A stretch of DNA of 64,000 nucleotides from Thiodiazotropha sp040506275. Its GTDB lineage: Bacteria; Pseudomonadota; Gammaproteobacteria; Chromatiales; Chromatiaceae. Positions within the stretch are counted from its first letter, which is position 1. Each line of letters begins with the position of its first letter. The notes beneath the pieces were generated by a model that did no database searches, had not been told where the DNA came from, and was given only the letters and a program-made list of their open reading frames with translations. Location of the stretch: assembly GCA_040506275.1 (NCBI GenBank), contig JBEVXD010000008.1, positions 62,001 through 126,000 of the forward strand. Reading direction: 5' to 3'. A program made the position numbers and the translations under genes. Shown piece after piece: positions 26,263 through 34,620 of this stretch.

Positions 26263-26985
26263 TTAATCTCTATCAGCGGGTAAGTTTTCGACTTCTGCCT
26301 CAATCCACGCCTCAGCAATCTGGTTGATTTCTGAGGCGTTCTTACCCGCAGATTCAATCATTGGTCCGATAGAGACATCAATCACACCTGGGTACTTACG
26401 AATATCGCGACGTCGCCAGAATACTCCGGCATTATGTGCTACTGGCATAACTGGATATTCAGATTTCTCGGCTAGGATCGCGCCACCTATTCCATATCGT
26501 TTTCTTGTTCCTGGAGCGACCCTTGTACCCTCAGGGAAGACGATGACATGGTTGCCTGACGTGAGTCTTTCAATTCCCTGTTCAACGATCTGTTCTACAG
26601 CTTTACGTCCTGATTTACGATCAATTGCAATGGGCCGGAAATGGACCATTATCCAACCAAAAAATGGTACATAGAGTAATTCGCGTTTTAGAACCCAGGA
26701 TTTTGGTCCAGGTATCAGGCTGACCAAAGCAATGGTCTCCCAGGCAGACTGATGTTTGGCAAAAATAATGCAGTTGTCTTCAGGTATGTTTTCCAATCCT
26801 TTTATTCTATAGGTTAATCCGCAAAAGAATTTGAGTGCCCAAAGATTGATCCGGCTCCATGTGGTATCGAAAAGATGGATCTGTTTTCTAGGTAGTATCC
26901 ATCCCAATATACTGCCAATACCAGCAAGCAATATTGTGCTTATAACCAGGAAAGTGAAAAAGAGAATTGAACGAATAAGGATCAT
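26263..26985 (-). CDS. plsC: 1-acyl-sn-glycerol-3-phosphate acyltransferase
   Basis: Makes phosphatidic acid from lysophosphatidic acid at the inner membrane. It is 240 residues with an N-terminal membrane helix, the catalytic block FAKHQSAWET (HX4E variant common in proteobacterial PlsC), a glycerol-phosphate site near FRPIAIDR and VFPEGTRVAPG. It is last in the glyQ-glyS-mazG-like-gmhB-plsC run and overlaps gmhB by four bases. Confidence 0.94.
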   Translation of the reverse strand: MILIRSILFFTFLVISTILLAGIGSILGWILPRKQIHLFDTTWSRINLWALKFFCGLTYRIKGLENIPEDNCIIFAKHQSAWETIALVSLIPGPKSWVLKRELLYVPFFGWIMVHFRPIAIDRKSGRKAVEQIVEQGIERLTSGNHVIVFPEGTRVAPGTRKRYGIGGAILAEKSEYPVMPVAHNAGVFWRRRDIRKYPGVIDVSIGPMIESAGKNASEINQIAEAWIEAEVENLPADRD

Positions 26986-27533
26986 TTATGCTCACTTTCT
27001 ATTATTAGTTTTACTGAATAAGAGTAGAGATCGTCGTAGATGGGGATATCTTTCAGGATACCGTTCAGCTGATTGATGGTCTTCTCACCATTGCCACTAC
27101 GAACAAGAATTGGTTTTGCGTTTACTTCTACGGCAGCCTGGAGATCTCTGAGTGAATCACCAACCACAGGTACATTCTCCAGTGCAGTGTGAGTTCGTTG
27201 CTGAATGGCTTCGAACAGTCCTGAGCCGGGTTTGCGGCAGTTACAGCCATCATCCGGACCGTGGGGACAAAAGAGTATGGCTTCTATATGACCACCGACC
27301 TGCTGAACAGCATCGAACATCTTTCGATGTATTGAGTTCAGGGTCTCTATATTGAATAGACCACGTGCCAGACCTGACTGGTTGGTTGCAACAAAAACCC
27401 GGTAGCCAGCGCGGCTCAGTCGAGCTATAGCCTCAAGACTTCCTTCGATAGGATGCCACTCGTCTGGGTGTTTGATGTAGCTATCAGAATCCTTGTTGAT
27501 CACACCGTCCCTGTCTAGGATTATCAGTTTCAT
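26982..27533 (-). CDS. gmhB: D-glycero-beta-D-manno-heptose 1,7-bisphosphate 7-phosphatase
   Basis: HAD-family phosphatase in ADP-heptose synthesis for LPS inner core. It is 183 residues. The nucleophile motif is LDRDGVINKDS, FVATNQSGLARG follows, and a zinc-binding loop CPHGPDDGCNCRKPGSGL and VVGDSLRDLQAAVE complete the active site. The stop overlaps the plsC start; the gene begins 17 bases downstream of the MazG-like gene. Confidence 0.95.
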   Translation of the reverse strand: MKLIILDRDGVINKDSDSYIKHPDEWHPIEGSLEAIARLSRAGYRVFVATNQSGLARGLFNIETLNSIHRKMFDAVQQVGGHIEAILFCPHGPDDGCNCRKPGSGLFEAIQQRTHTALENVPVVGDSLRDLQAAVEVNAKPILVRSGNGEKTINQLNGILKDIPIYDDLYSYSVKLIIESEHK

Positions 27534-27550
27534 TAAGTAAGCACTTACTA

Positions 27551-27886
27551 TCAGTCTACATCCCGAAAGTCTGAGACGCGTATTCGCCCATTGACCATTC
27601 TTGATTCTCGCTTGTCAAGTTTCTCCATCTTATCCCAGAAGGCTTGATTCAGATCGAAATTCTGAGCTATTGCTGTGCCCATAACCAGTATCAACAGATC
27701 AGCCACCTCTTCAGCAAGGGCCTGTTTGGATTTTCCTTTGGTAACACATGATGAGATTTCACCCAGTTCTTCTGCCATTAGAGCCACCCGGTAGTTCATC
27801 TCTTCACCACCTGTTTCTCGAAAACGGTGTTTATCATGAAAGGATTGCACCGCAGCCAACATCTGTTGATAGGAGTCCTGGCTCAT
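27551..27886 (-). CDS. MazG-like nucleotide pyrophosphohydrolase
   Basis: A 111-residue all-alpha NTP pyrophosphatase-type protein. The metal-binding motifs are MAEELGEISSCV and EEVADLLILVMGTA, followed by FWDKMEKLDKRESR. Related enzymes hydrolyse non-canonical or excess nucleoside triphosphates. The start overlaps the glyS stop (ATGA), so it is translated with glyS. The substrate is not predictable. Confidence 0.87.
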   Translation of the reverse strand: MSQDSYQQMLAAVQSFHDKHRFRETGGEEMNYRVALMAEELGEISSCVTKGKSKQALAEEVADLLILVMGTAIAQNFDLNQAFWDKMEKLDKRESRMVNGRIRVSDFRDVD

Positions 27887-29973
27887 GTCTGGTTTTCCTG
27901 AATTTGTAGACGGGTGATGTCAGCAACAGACAGGAACAGGCGTTCAAGCTGGGCAAGCAGGGAAAGTCGATTAGTTCTAAGCGACTGATCATCAGTCATG
28001 ACCATTACCTGATCAAAGAAACTGTCGACAGGCTCTTTTAAGCCAGCCAGTATTTGCAGACCTTTGGCATACTCTCCTTGTTCAAATAGAGGCTGTGCCA
28101 ATGGAGCCAACTCATCTATTTTCTGAGCAAGGAGTTTCTCAGCCTGATCTTGATAGAGGGCTGGATCAGCACTTTCGATATGCACTTCTTTACTCTTTTT
28201 CAGGATGTTGCGTATACGCTTGTTTGCAGCTGAGAGGCTCTCAGCCTCAGGAAGTTTGCAGAACTCCTGCATTGCCCAGATACGCTGATCAAAATCAGCA
28301 AGGGTCTCAGGTGCCACATCGGCTACTGACTGAAATAGATCAATACTGACACCAAGATCGGTATAGATACCCTTCAGTCGATCAAGCATGAAATGATAAA
28401 CAGACTCAGCAACCTTATCTTCTGTAAGATTCTCAGCATGTGAACTGACAACCGATTCAAGTAGTTCTGGGATATTTAGCGTAAGTGAGTGCTCACGTAT
28501 GATGCGTAGTGCACCAAGTGCTGAACGTCTCAGGGCAAAGGGATCTTTATCCCCGGTAGGTTTTTGACCTATGCCAAATATACCAATCAGGGTGTCTAGT
28601 TTCTCTGCTAAAGAGATGGCAATACCGGTTTTTGTTTCTGGTAGTTGATCTCCAGAAAATCGCGGCATATAGAACTCTTCAAGTGCCTGGGCCAGTTCAT
28701 CAGGTTCGTTATCCCTTATTGCCTGATAGCGACCCATGATTCCCTGCATTTCAGGAAATTCATACACCATCTCTGTCAATAGGTCGCAGCGACTGAGCAA
28801 ACCTGCTCTATGGGCAAGATCTGCATCCCCCCCAATTTGACTGGCAATGGCTTTGGCCAGATTTGCGACCCGTTGTGATTTTTCGAACATGCTGCCAAGC
28901 TGGTTTTGAAAAACCACCTGTTTCAGGGATTGCAGACGATCTTCGAGTGTTTTCTTACCATCCTGCTCCCAGAAGAACATGGCATCAGCCAAACGGGGCC
29001 TGATCACGCGTTCGTTACCCTCGCGTATCAGTTCAGGTTGAGGACTGCTTATATTGGCAATGGTGATGAAGTGGTTCATCAACTTGCCATCGGAGTTGAA
29101 TAGAGGAAAGTATTTCTGGTTACCTTTCATGGTTGCGACAAGCGCTTCCTGAGGTACTTCAAGAAAACGTTCTTCAAAGCTGGCTGAAATTGGTACTGGC
29201 CACTCATTGAGTGCTGTCACTTCGTCCAACAGATCTGGATCCAGGTCTGCACTACCTCCCAAGGCAGCTGCACTGCTTTGTACTGATTCAGCGATTTTTG
29301 CTCTGCGTTCTTCAAAGTTGGCAATCACATGTCCAAGATCCTGTAAGACTGAAGCATAATCTTGAGGATTGTATAAGGTGATGGCACTTGGATGGTGAAA
29401 GCGGTGGCCATAGGTCTGGCGGTCTGACTCTGCATCAAGCAGCGTACAGGGAACAACCTTTTCTCCCAGAAGAAATACCAGCCAATGTACCGGGCGTACA
29501 AACTGTGCTTCTGAATCACCCCAACGCATGCGTTTTGGGATTGGTAACTTGTTGAGTGCCTGGTTGGCAATATCGGGTAGCAGCTCTTCCGCAGATTTGC
29601 CCTTGGTTGCCATTTTGTATGTAAGCCACTCACCTTTATCTGTTTTCAATCGTTGAAGTTGATCAACAGTTGTCTGACAGGATCTGGCAAAACCTTCTGC
29701 CGCCTTGGTTGGGTTGCCCGCATCATCAAATGCAGCCTGAATTGCAGGGCCACGCCTATCCATTTCGTTGTCGGGTTGACGTATGGAACAGTCGCTCACA
29801 AGCAGGGCCAGGCGTCTGGGTGATGCAAAGCTTTCGACTTTGCCATGTTCCAAGTTTGCTTGTTTTAGACCAGCAATAAAGGTTTCGGTGAAAGATTCAC
29901 TCAGGCGACGGAGCGCTTTTGGAGGTAACTCTTCAGTACCTAGTTCGAATAACAGGTCTGCCTGATCAGCCAT
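27883..29973 (-). CDS. glyS: Glycine-tRNA ligase beta subunit
   Basis: Beta subunit of the alpha2beta2 glycyl-tRNA synthetase. It is 696 residues from the ATG at 29973 (MADQADLLFELGTEELPPKA), preceded by an excellent AGGAGG site eight bases upstream. Family blocks include RFHHPSAITL, PQEALVATMKGNQKYF and DKDPFALRRSALGALRII; the C-terminal anticodon-binding domain is present. The ATG lies inside the last codons of glyQ (8-base overlap). Confidence 0.97.
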   Translation of the reverse strand: MADQADLLFELGTEELPPKALRRLSESFTETFIAGLKQANLEHGKVESFASPRRLALLVSDCSIRQPDNEMDRRGPAIQAAFDDAGNPTKAAEGFARSCQTTVDQLQRLKTDKGEWLTYKMATKGKSAEELLPDIANQALNKLPIPKRMRWGDSEAQFVRPVHWLVFLLGEKVVPCTLLDAESDRQTYGHRFHHPSAITLYNPQDYASVLQDLGHVIANFEERRAKIAESVQSSAAALGGSADLDPDLLDEVTALNEWPVPISASFEERFLEVPQEALVATMKGNQKYFPLFNSDGKLMNHFITIANISSPQPELIREGNERVIRPRLADAMFFWEQDGKKTLEDRLQSLKQVVFQNQLGSMFEKSQRVANLAKAIASQIGGDADLAHRAGLLSRCDLLTEMVYEFPEMQGIMGRYQAIRDNEPDELAQALEEFYMPRFSGDQLPETKTGIAISLAEKLDTLIGIFGIGQKPTGDKDPFALRRSALGALRIIREHSLTLNIPELLESVVSSHAENLTEDKVAESVYHFMLDRLKGIYTDLGVSIDLFQSVADVAPETLADFDQRIWAMQEFCKLPEAESLSAANKRIRNILKKSKEVHIESADPALYQDQAEKLLAQKIDELAPLAQPLFEQGEYAKGLQILAGLKEPVDSFFDQVMVMTDDQSLRTNRLSLLAQLERLFLSVADITRLQIQENQT

Positions 29974-30904
29974 TAGCAGCCTCCTGGGACGATTTGAGCA
30001 TTGGGAAACCGAGGCGTTCTCGAGCATCGTAGTAGGCTTGGGCTACAGCCCGGGCCAAGGCACGTACCCGCAGGATATAGCGCTGGCGTTCGGTGACAGA
30101 GATAGCATGACGTGCATCGAGCAGATTGAATGTATGGGAGGCTTGAAGGACCTGCTCATAGGCAGGTAGGGGTAGACCTGCTTCGATCAGTTTTTGTGAG
30201 ACAGATTCACACTGGTCAAAATGACCAAACAGATAGTCCACATCGGCATGTTCGAAATTATAGGTGGATTGCTCAACCTCATTTTGATGGAACACATCGC
30301 CATAGGTCACGATGCCTTGAGGACCTTCGGTCCATACAAGATCATAGATGCTTTCAACACCTTGTAGATACATAGCAATTCGTTCGAGGCCATAGGTGAT
30401 TTCACCGGTGACCGGACGGCAGTCGAGCCCACCAACCTGTTGAAAATAGGTAAACTGGGTTACCTCCATTCCATTCAGCCAGACTTCCCAACCTAATCCC
30501 CAGGCTCCCAGGGTAGGAGATTCCCAATTATCCTCAACGAAGCGGATATCGTGCACATTGAGATCCAGTCCCAACATCTGTAAAGAACCCAGGTAGAGTT
30601 GCTGGATGTTCTTCGGAGATGGCTTCATTACAACCTGGTACTGATAGTAGTGCTGCAGCCTGTTTGGATTTTCACCATAGCGACCATCGGTTGGTCTGCG
30701 TGAAGGTTGCATGTAGGCAGCATTCCATGGTTCTGGTCCTATAGAGCGTAGAAATGTTGCGGTATGGAAGGTACCTGCGCCCATTTCCATGTCATAAGGT
30801 TGCAGAATGATGCACCCTTGGTCTGCCCAATATTCCTGGAGGGCGAATATCAATTCCTGGAAAGTTTTTATGTTTCGCTGATTTGGTTCTGAAGCTCGAT
30901 TCAC
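29966..30904 (-). CDS. glyQ: Glycine-tRNA ligase alpha subunit
   Basis: Catalytic class II synthetase subunit. From the GTG at 30904 it has 312 residues and begins about a dozen residues before the conserved TFQELIFALQEYWADQGC, as in relatives of about 300 residues. A GTG at 30955 would add 17 residues with no family counterpart. Motifs such as QPSRRPTDGRYGENPNRLQ, RFVEDNWESPTLGAWGLGWE and GDVFHQNEVEQSTYNFE are intact. It is first in a five-gene operon. Confidence 0.96.
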   Translation of the reverse strand: MNRASEPNQRNIKTFQELIFALQEYWADQGCIILQPYDMEMGAGTFHTATFLRSIGPEPWNAAYMQPSRRPTDGRYGENPNRLQHYYQYQVVMKPSPKNIQQLYLGSLQMLGLDLNVHDIRFVEDNWESPTLGAWGLGWEVWLNGMEVTQFTYFQQVGGLDCRPVTGEITYGLERIAMYLQGVESIYDLVWTEGPQGIVTYGDVFHQNEVEQSTYNFEHADVDYLFGHFDQCESVSQKLIEAGLPLPAYEQVLQASHTFNLLDARHAISVTERQRYILRVRALARAVAQAYYDARERLGFPMLKSSQEAANG

Positions 30905-31112
30905 AACGAGGCCCCGTTGATGTGGATGAAAACGGCGTAAGTATAACGATGCCACCTTATAATGGCTAACTTACGGGCGGTTAGGCTAGTGTGGTGTAAC
31001 GTCGATTGTAACGGAAGATTTGAGAAAGGTCAGAGCGGAATAGTGCTTACAGAACAGCTGTATTGAATATTTAGACTATTTTCTGTCTTGATTTGTGGGG
31101 CAAGGCCCCAAC

Positions 31113-31159
31113 CTAGGGCCTGTTAACACTGTTGGTGTAACAGTGTTAACAGGCCCTAG
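31113..31159. repeat. Perfect 21-bp palindrome
   Basis: CTAGGGCCTGTTAACACTGTT and its exact complement are separated by GGTGT. It lies between glyQ and the DUF2780 gene, with a smaller GGGGC/GCCCC dyad just to its left (31096-31111). The stem could act as a terminator for the leftward DUF2780 gene, which ends at 31167, but no T run follows; a REP-type repeat is more likely. Confidence 0.75.
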
Positions 31160-31166
31160 CGAGAAT

Positions 31167-31619
31167 TTAAAGAGAAAGCGCCCCTTTCATCAAAGACATG
31201 ACAGTGTCGCCCCCTTGTGTTTGAAGAAAGTCGAGAACGATAGGCATGAATTTACCAACCATATCCGAATCCATACCCAGGTTACCGAAAGATGAGGCAA
31301 GATTGGCCAGGTTTCCAGCGGAGCTATTATCACCAAGCATAGAAGCTACCGCACCAACGGCACCTGACTCTTTACCTGAGGACTGTGCGCCAGACATCAT
31401 ATCCTCAATACCAGGTACAACTGAGGCAATTTGAGAAAAATCACCTTCAGAAAGATTGCTCTGAGCCATTTTAAACAGGGATCCCGCTCCACCTGAAGCC
31501 TGTTCAGTGGTAACCCCAAGCTGACTGGTGAGTGCGCCCAACAGATCATTTGCGAAAACCGTAGCGGTGGAAAAAAGCAGTGTGATTGCAAAAAGCGTGC
31601 GTGCGATATTTTTCATCAA
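31167..31619 (-). CDS. Secreted DUF2780-type protein
   Basis: This 150-residue protein has a signal peptide (residues 4-23, cleavage after VFA) and a Gly/Ser/Ala/Met-rich helical mature part with no cysteines: LLGALTSQLGVTTEQASGGAGSLF, FSQIASVVPGIEDMM and MPIVLDFLQTQGGD. This matches DUF2780 proteins of unknown function. Either of the two first Met codons could be the start. It is transcribed divergently from the PP-loop ATPase gene. Confidence 0.85.
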   Translation of the reverse strand: MMKNIARTLFAITLLFSTATVFANDLLGALTSQLGVTTEQASGGAGSLFKMAQSNLSEGDFSQIASVVPGIEDMMSGAQSSGKESGAVGAVASMLGDNSSAGNLANLASSFGNLGMDSDMVGKFMPIVLDFLQTQGGDTVMSLMKGALSL

Positions 31620-31865
31620 TCCTTCCTCAGATTGTTATTTAAGTGAGGACATTATATTCACAAAAAGGTGTCTATCTATTCCCTGATTTGTAAAAGGATG
31701 TTGCAGATTCTACTTTTGACTGGAATAGAGAGTATCTCTACAGAGCCAGTTATGGCACTAAATCGACTATTTCAGTAAAAACCTGGTGGACTCACTACCC
31801 TTTACCCATCCTATGTAACCAGGTTTCAGGGTATAATTGATCCTTTTTAGTTACGAAAATATCTC

Positions 31866-32909
31866 ATGAGTGAGCAAAGAAAGGCTGTTGCACTGATTTC
31901 CGGGGGGTTGGACTCGCTTCTAGCTGCCCGAGTCATTCAAGATCAGGGTATACATGTTGAAGGCATCAACTTCTTTACCGGTTTCTGTGTAGAGGGACAT
32001 ACTCACGCCATTCGTAAAAAAGACCAGAACAAAGCTAAACGCAATAATGCCCTTTGGGTTGCTGAGCAGCTTGGTATGAAGTTGCACATTGAAGATATTG
32101 TAGAAGATTACAAACAGGTCCTGACCAATCCAAAACATGGTTTTGGTGCCAACCTGAACCCATGTCTCGACTGCAAGGTATTCATGGTTCGTAAGGCCCA
32201 TGAGTGGATTCAGAAAAGGGGCTTCGATTTCATTATTACCGGAGAGGTAATCGGTCAACGTCCCATGTCCCAGCGTAAAGAGACGATGCCGATAATTTCT
32301 GATGAATCTGGCGCCAATGACCTCTTGCTTAGACCTCTATGCGCGAGAAACCTGCCGGAGACGCTGCCAGAGAGAGAAGGTTGGGTGGATCGTGAGCAGC
32401 TATTCGACTTCTCTGGCCGCAGTCGCAAACCACAAATGGCACTTGCTGCCAGTTTTGGGTTTGAAGATTATGCACAACCCGCGGGGGGCTGCTGTTTTCT
32501 CACTGATGAACATTATGCAGTTAAATTGAAAGATCTATGGAAGGCCCGCGGCAGCAGGGAATACGAGATGGACGATATTATGCTGCTCAAGGTCGGTAGG
32601 CACCTGCGTCCAGCTTCTCATTACAAAGTGATTATTGCTCGCGAAGAGGGAGAGTCGAATTTTCTGCAAGGGTATAGAAAAATCTTTCCGCACATCAAAA
32701 CTACCAGTCATGGCGGCCCTCTGGCACTTATTGATGGTGAGGTTTCTGATACGGATGTTGAGTTGATTGCGAGGCTGGTTGCCCGCTACAGCCAGGGTCG
32801 TAATGCTGATGAGGTGGTTTTGGAGTTCACCAACAAAACCGGTGAGCCACGGGATATACATGTCGCACCTATGAAACCCCATGAGATTCCTAAAACGTGG
32901 CTGATTTGA
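31866..32909 (+). CDS. PP-loop ATPase (MnmA/ThiI-related), likely sulfur transfer
   Basis: This 347-residue protein has an N-terminal PP-loop ATP-pyrophosphatase fold (SGGLDS, residues 12-17), a CLDC pair (C100, C103), a GGCC motif (about 220) and a C-terminal domain resembling the NFACT-R-like RNA-binding module found in MnmA-like proteins. PP-loop enzymes adenylate an RNA or protein group before sulfur insertion. A TusA-like carrier gene overlaps its end by 13 bases, making sulfur transfer the natural guess. It is not canonical MnmA: length and cysteine placement differ. The substrate is unknown. Confidence 0.8.
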   Translation: MSEQRKAVALISGGLDSLLAARVIQDQGIHVEGINFFTGFCVEGHTHAIRKKDQNKAKRNNALWVAEQLGMKLHIEDIVEDYKQVLTNPKHGFGANLNPCLDCKVFMVRKAHEWIQKRGFDFIITGEVIGQRPMSQRKETMPIISDESGANDLLLRPLCARNLPETLPEREGWVDREQLFDFSGRSRKPQMALAASFGFEDYAQPAGGCCFLTDEHYAVKLKDLWKARGSREYEMDDIMLLKVGRHLRPASHYKVIIAREEGESNFLQGYRKIFPHIKTTSHGGPLALIDGEVSDTDVELIARLVARYSQGRNADEVVLEFTNKTGEPRDIHVAPMKPHEIPKTWLI

Positions 32910-33145
32910 ATCGACATCAGATAGATTGCCGACGCATGCTCTGTCCGATGCCTGTCATCAAGGTTCAGAATGCGGTTGAGTCACTGCCTGTTGGTACACT
33001 GGTCGAAGCGGTCTGTACAGATCCTGGTGTTCTGAATGATATACCTGCCTGGTCAAGGATCAACGGACACCGGGTAGTGGAGACTCGAACTGATGATGGC
33101 GAATATGTTGTAGTAGTTGAGGTTGTAGGCGAACAGATATCATGA
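32897..33145 (+). CDS. TusA-family sulfur carrier protein
   Basis: This 82-residue protein has the TusA signature CPMPVIK (active Cys16) and the TDPGVLNDIPAW segment. It starts at a GTG inside the end of the PP-loop gene and its TGA overlaps the ATG of the CDF gene, so the three are co-translated. TusA proteins relay persulfide sulfur to tRNA thiolation, cofactor synthesis or sulfur oxidation. The neighbour suggests an RNA or protein thiolation role here. Confidence 0.9.
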   Translation: MADLNRHQIDCRRMLCPMPVIKVQNAVESLPVGTLVEAVCTDPGVLNDIPAWSRINGHRVVETRTDDGEYVVVVEVVGEQIS

Positions 33146-34278
33146 AAGGTGATCAACGCTATGAAATGAGCCGCAAGGCAGCAGTTGTGGGAGCCGTCAC
33201 AAACAGTGTGTTGGCGGTATTGAAAATCCTGTTTGGATGGTTGGGCCATTCGCAATCATTGATGGCTGATGGTATTCACTCCCTCTCTGATCTGCTGACG
33301 GATGCCTTGGTGTTATTCACGGCACGTCATGCTAATGAGGAACCGGACGAGGAACACCCTTATGGCCATGGGCGTTTCGAGACTGTTGGCACATTGGTCC
33401 TTGGGGGATTTTTGATCACTGTCGGGGTTGGCATTGTCTGGGATGCTGTATTTCGTCTTTTCTCTCCGGAAGAGTTACTGATACCGGAAACCTTGACACT
33501 CTATGTGGCAGCGTTCTCCATCCTGGCGAATGAAGCCCTCTTTTTCTACACGCGTCATTTGGCAAATCTCATCAACTCAGATCTTCTGAGGGCAAACGCC
33601 TGGCACCATCGCAGTGATTCAGTATCCTCAATTGTGGTTTTGGTTGGTATCGGAGGCACGATACTTGGTCTGCCCTATCTGGATGCAATTGCTGCGGTAC
33701 TGGTCGGCTTGATGGTAGTGAAAATTGGATGGGATCTTGGATGGCAGGCACTTCATGAGCTAGCGGATGCCGGGCTCGAAGAAGAGTCACTTGCAGAAAT
33801 ACGCAAGGTCATCGGTAGTGTTTCCGGGGTGAACAGTGTGCATATGCTGCGTACCAGAAAACTGGGCGGACATGCACTTGCTGATGTTCATGTGCAGGTT
33901 GATCCCTGGTTGAGTGTTTCCGAGGGGCATAGGATAGCGGAAGTTGTTCAATATGGATTGATAGACGGGGTCGATGTTTTAGAGGATGTCACTGTACATA
34001 TTGATCCTGAAGATGATGAGGCCGGACCCTCATGTGCAAAACTGCCATTGCGAGAAGAAGCTGAAGCGTTACTTCTTTCCCACTGGTCAGGGATGGCATG
34101 TTTCGATGATCGGATACGTATTGTGCTGCACTATCTCTCTGGAAAGATAGATGTGGATCTCTATTTGCCCAGTAAATGTTATGAGACAAGTGCAAGTGCA
34201 AGTGATCTCAAGTCAGATTATCAGAAGGCAATCGAAGGATCGGATGTGTTCAGAACGGTTCAGGTCTGGTTTGGATAG
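33142..34278 (+). CDS. Cation diffusion facilitator family transporter
   Basis: This 378-residue protein has about six membrane helices in the first 210 residues. Metal-site motifs are HSLSDLLTDALVLF (helix II) and HHRSDSVSSIVVL (helix V). A cytoplasmic metal-binding domain is followed by an unusually long C-terminal extension (about 295-378) with two further ferredoxin-like strands. CDF proteins export Zn, Fe, Co, Mn or Ni by proton exchange; the metal is not evident. It is third in the PP-loop/TusA operon. Its TAG stop touches an NtrC box of the glnA control region. Confidence 0.9.
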   Translation: MKGDQRYEMSRKAAVVGAVTNSVLAVLKILFGWLGHSQSLMADGIHSLSDLLTDALVLFTARHANEEPDEEHPYGHGRFETVGTLVLGGFLITVGVGIVWDAVFRLFSPEELLIPETLTLYVAAFSILANEALFFYTRHLANLINSDLLRANAWHHRSDSVSSIVVLVGIGGTILGLPYLDAIAAVLVGLMVVKIGWDLGWQALHELADAGLEEESLAEIRKVIGSVSGVNSVHMLRTRKLGGHALADVHVQVDPWLSVSEGHRIAEVVQYGLIDGVDVLEDVTVHIDPEDDEAGPSCAKLPLREEAEALLLSHWSGMACFDDRIRIVLHYLSGKIDVDLYLPSKCYETSASASDLKSDYQKAIEGSDVFRTVQVWFG

Positions 34279-34323
34279 CACTATTATGGTGCGCTTGGCA
34301 TATTTAGCGCACTATTTTGGTGC
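34278..34323. promoter_or_regulatory. Tandem NtrC-binding sites upstream of glnA
   Basis: Two dyads, GCACTATTATGGTGC (34278-34292) and GCACTATTTTGGTGC (34309-34323), match the NtrC (NRI) enhancer consensus. Their centres are 31 bases apart, about three helical turns, suiting cooperative binding of two dimers. They lie roughly 210-240 bases upstream of the predicted glnA start of transcription. Confidence 0.85.
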
Positions 34324-34499
34324 TATCTACTCGTTATCCTTGTTTTCACCTATCTTGGACCAATCAAGAAGGCAATCCAAGAGCCCTATTTATATTTTTA
34401 TTTGATACATAATAACTCTTTAATTTTTATAAATATTTCTTCTGCTTCGGTTTGGCATACAAAGGTAAGTGACCAGCCACCTGTAGGAGCTTTAATCCA

Positions 34500-34515
34500 T
34501 GGCATGAATCATGCT
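34500..34515 (+). promoter_or_regulatory. Sigma-54 promoter of glnA
   Basis: TGGCATGAATCATGCT has the invariant GG and GC with exactly ten bases between them and differs from the -24/-12 consensus at two positions. It lies downstream of two NtrC boxes and 105 bases before the glnA ATG, so transcription would begin near 34526. Confidence 0.8.
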
Positions 34516-34620
34516 CTAATGCGTATTCCAAAGCGTCTGGTATAGTTGCCTCGCTGCCAAAGCTAATGAGTAGCTGATACTTGCTCAGCATTGTGTAAAC
34601 CAAAATTCTTGGAGAATGAG

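Noticed and set aside
34461..34476. Alternative sigma-54 element around TTGGCATAC
   Set aside because: The GG has no GC at the required ten-base distance; the element at 34500 fits.
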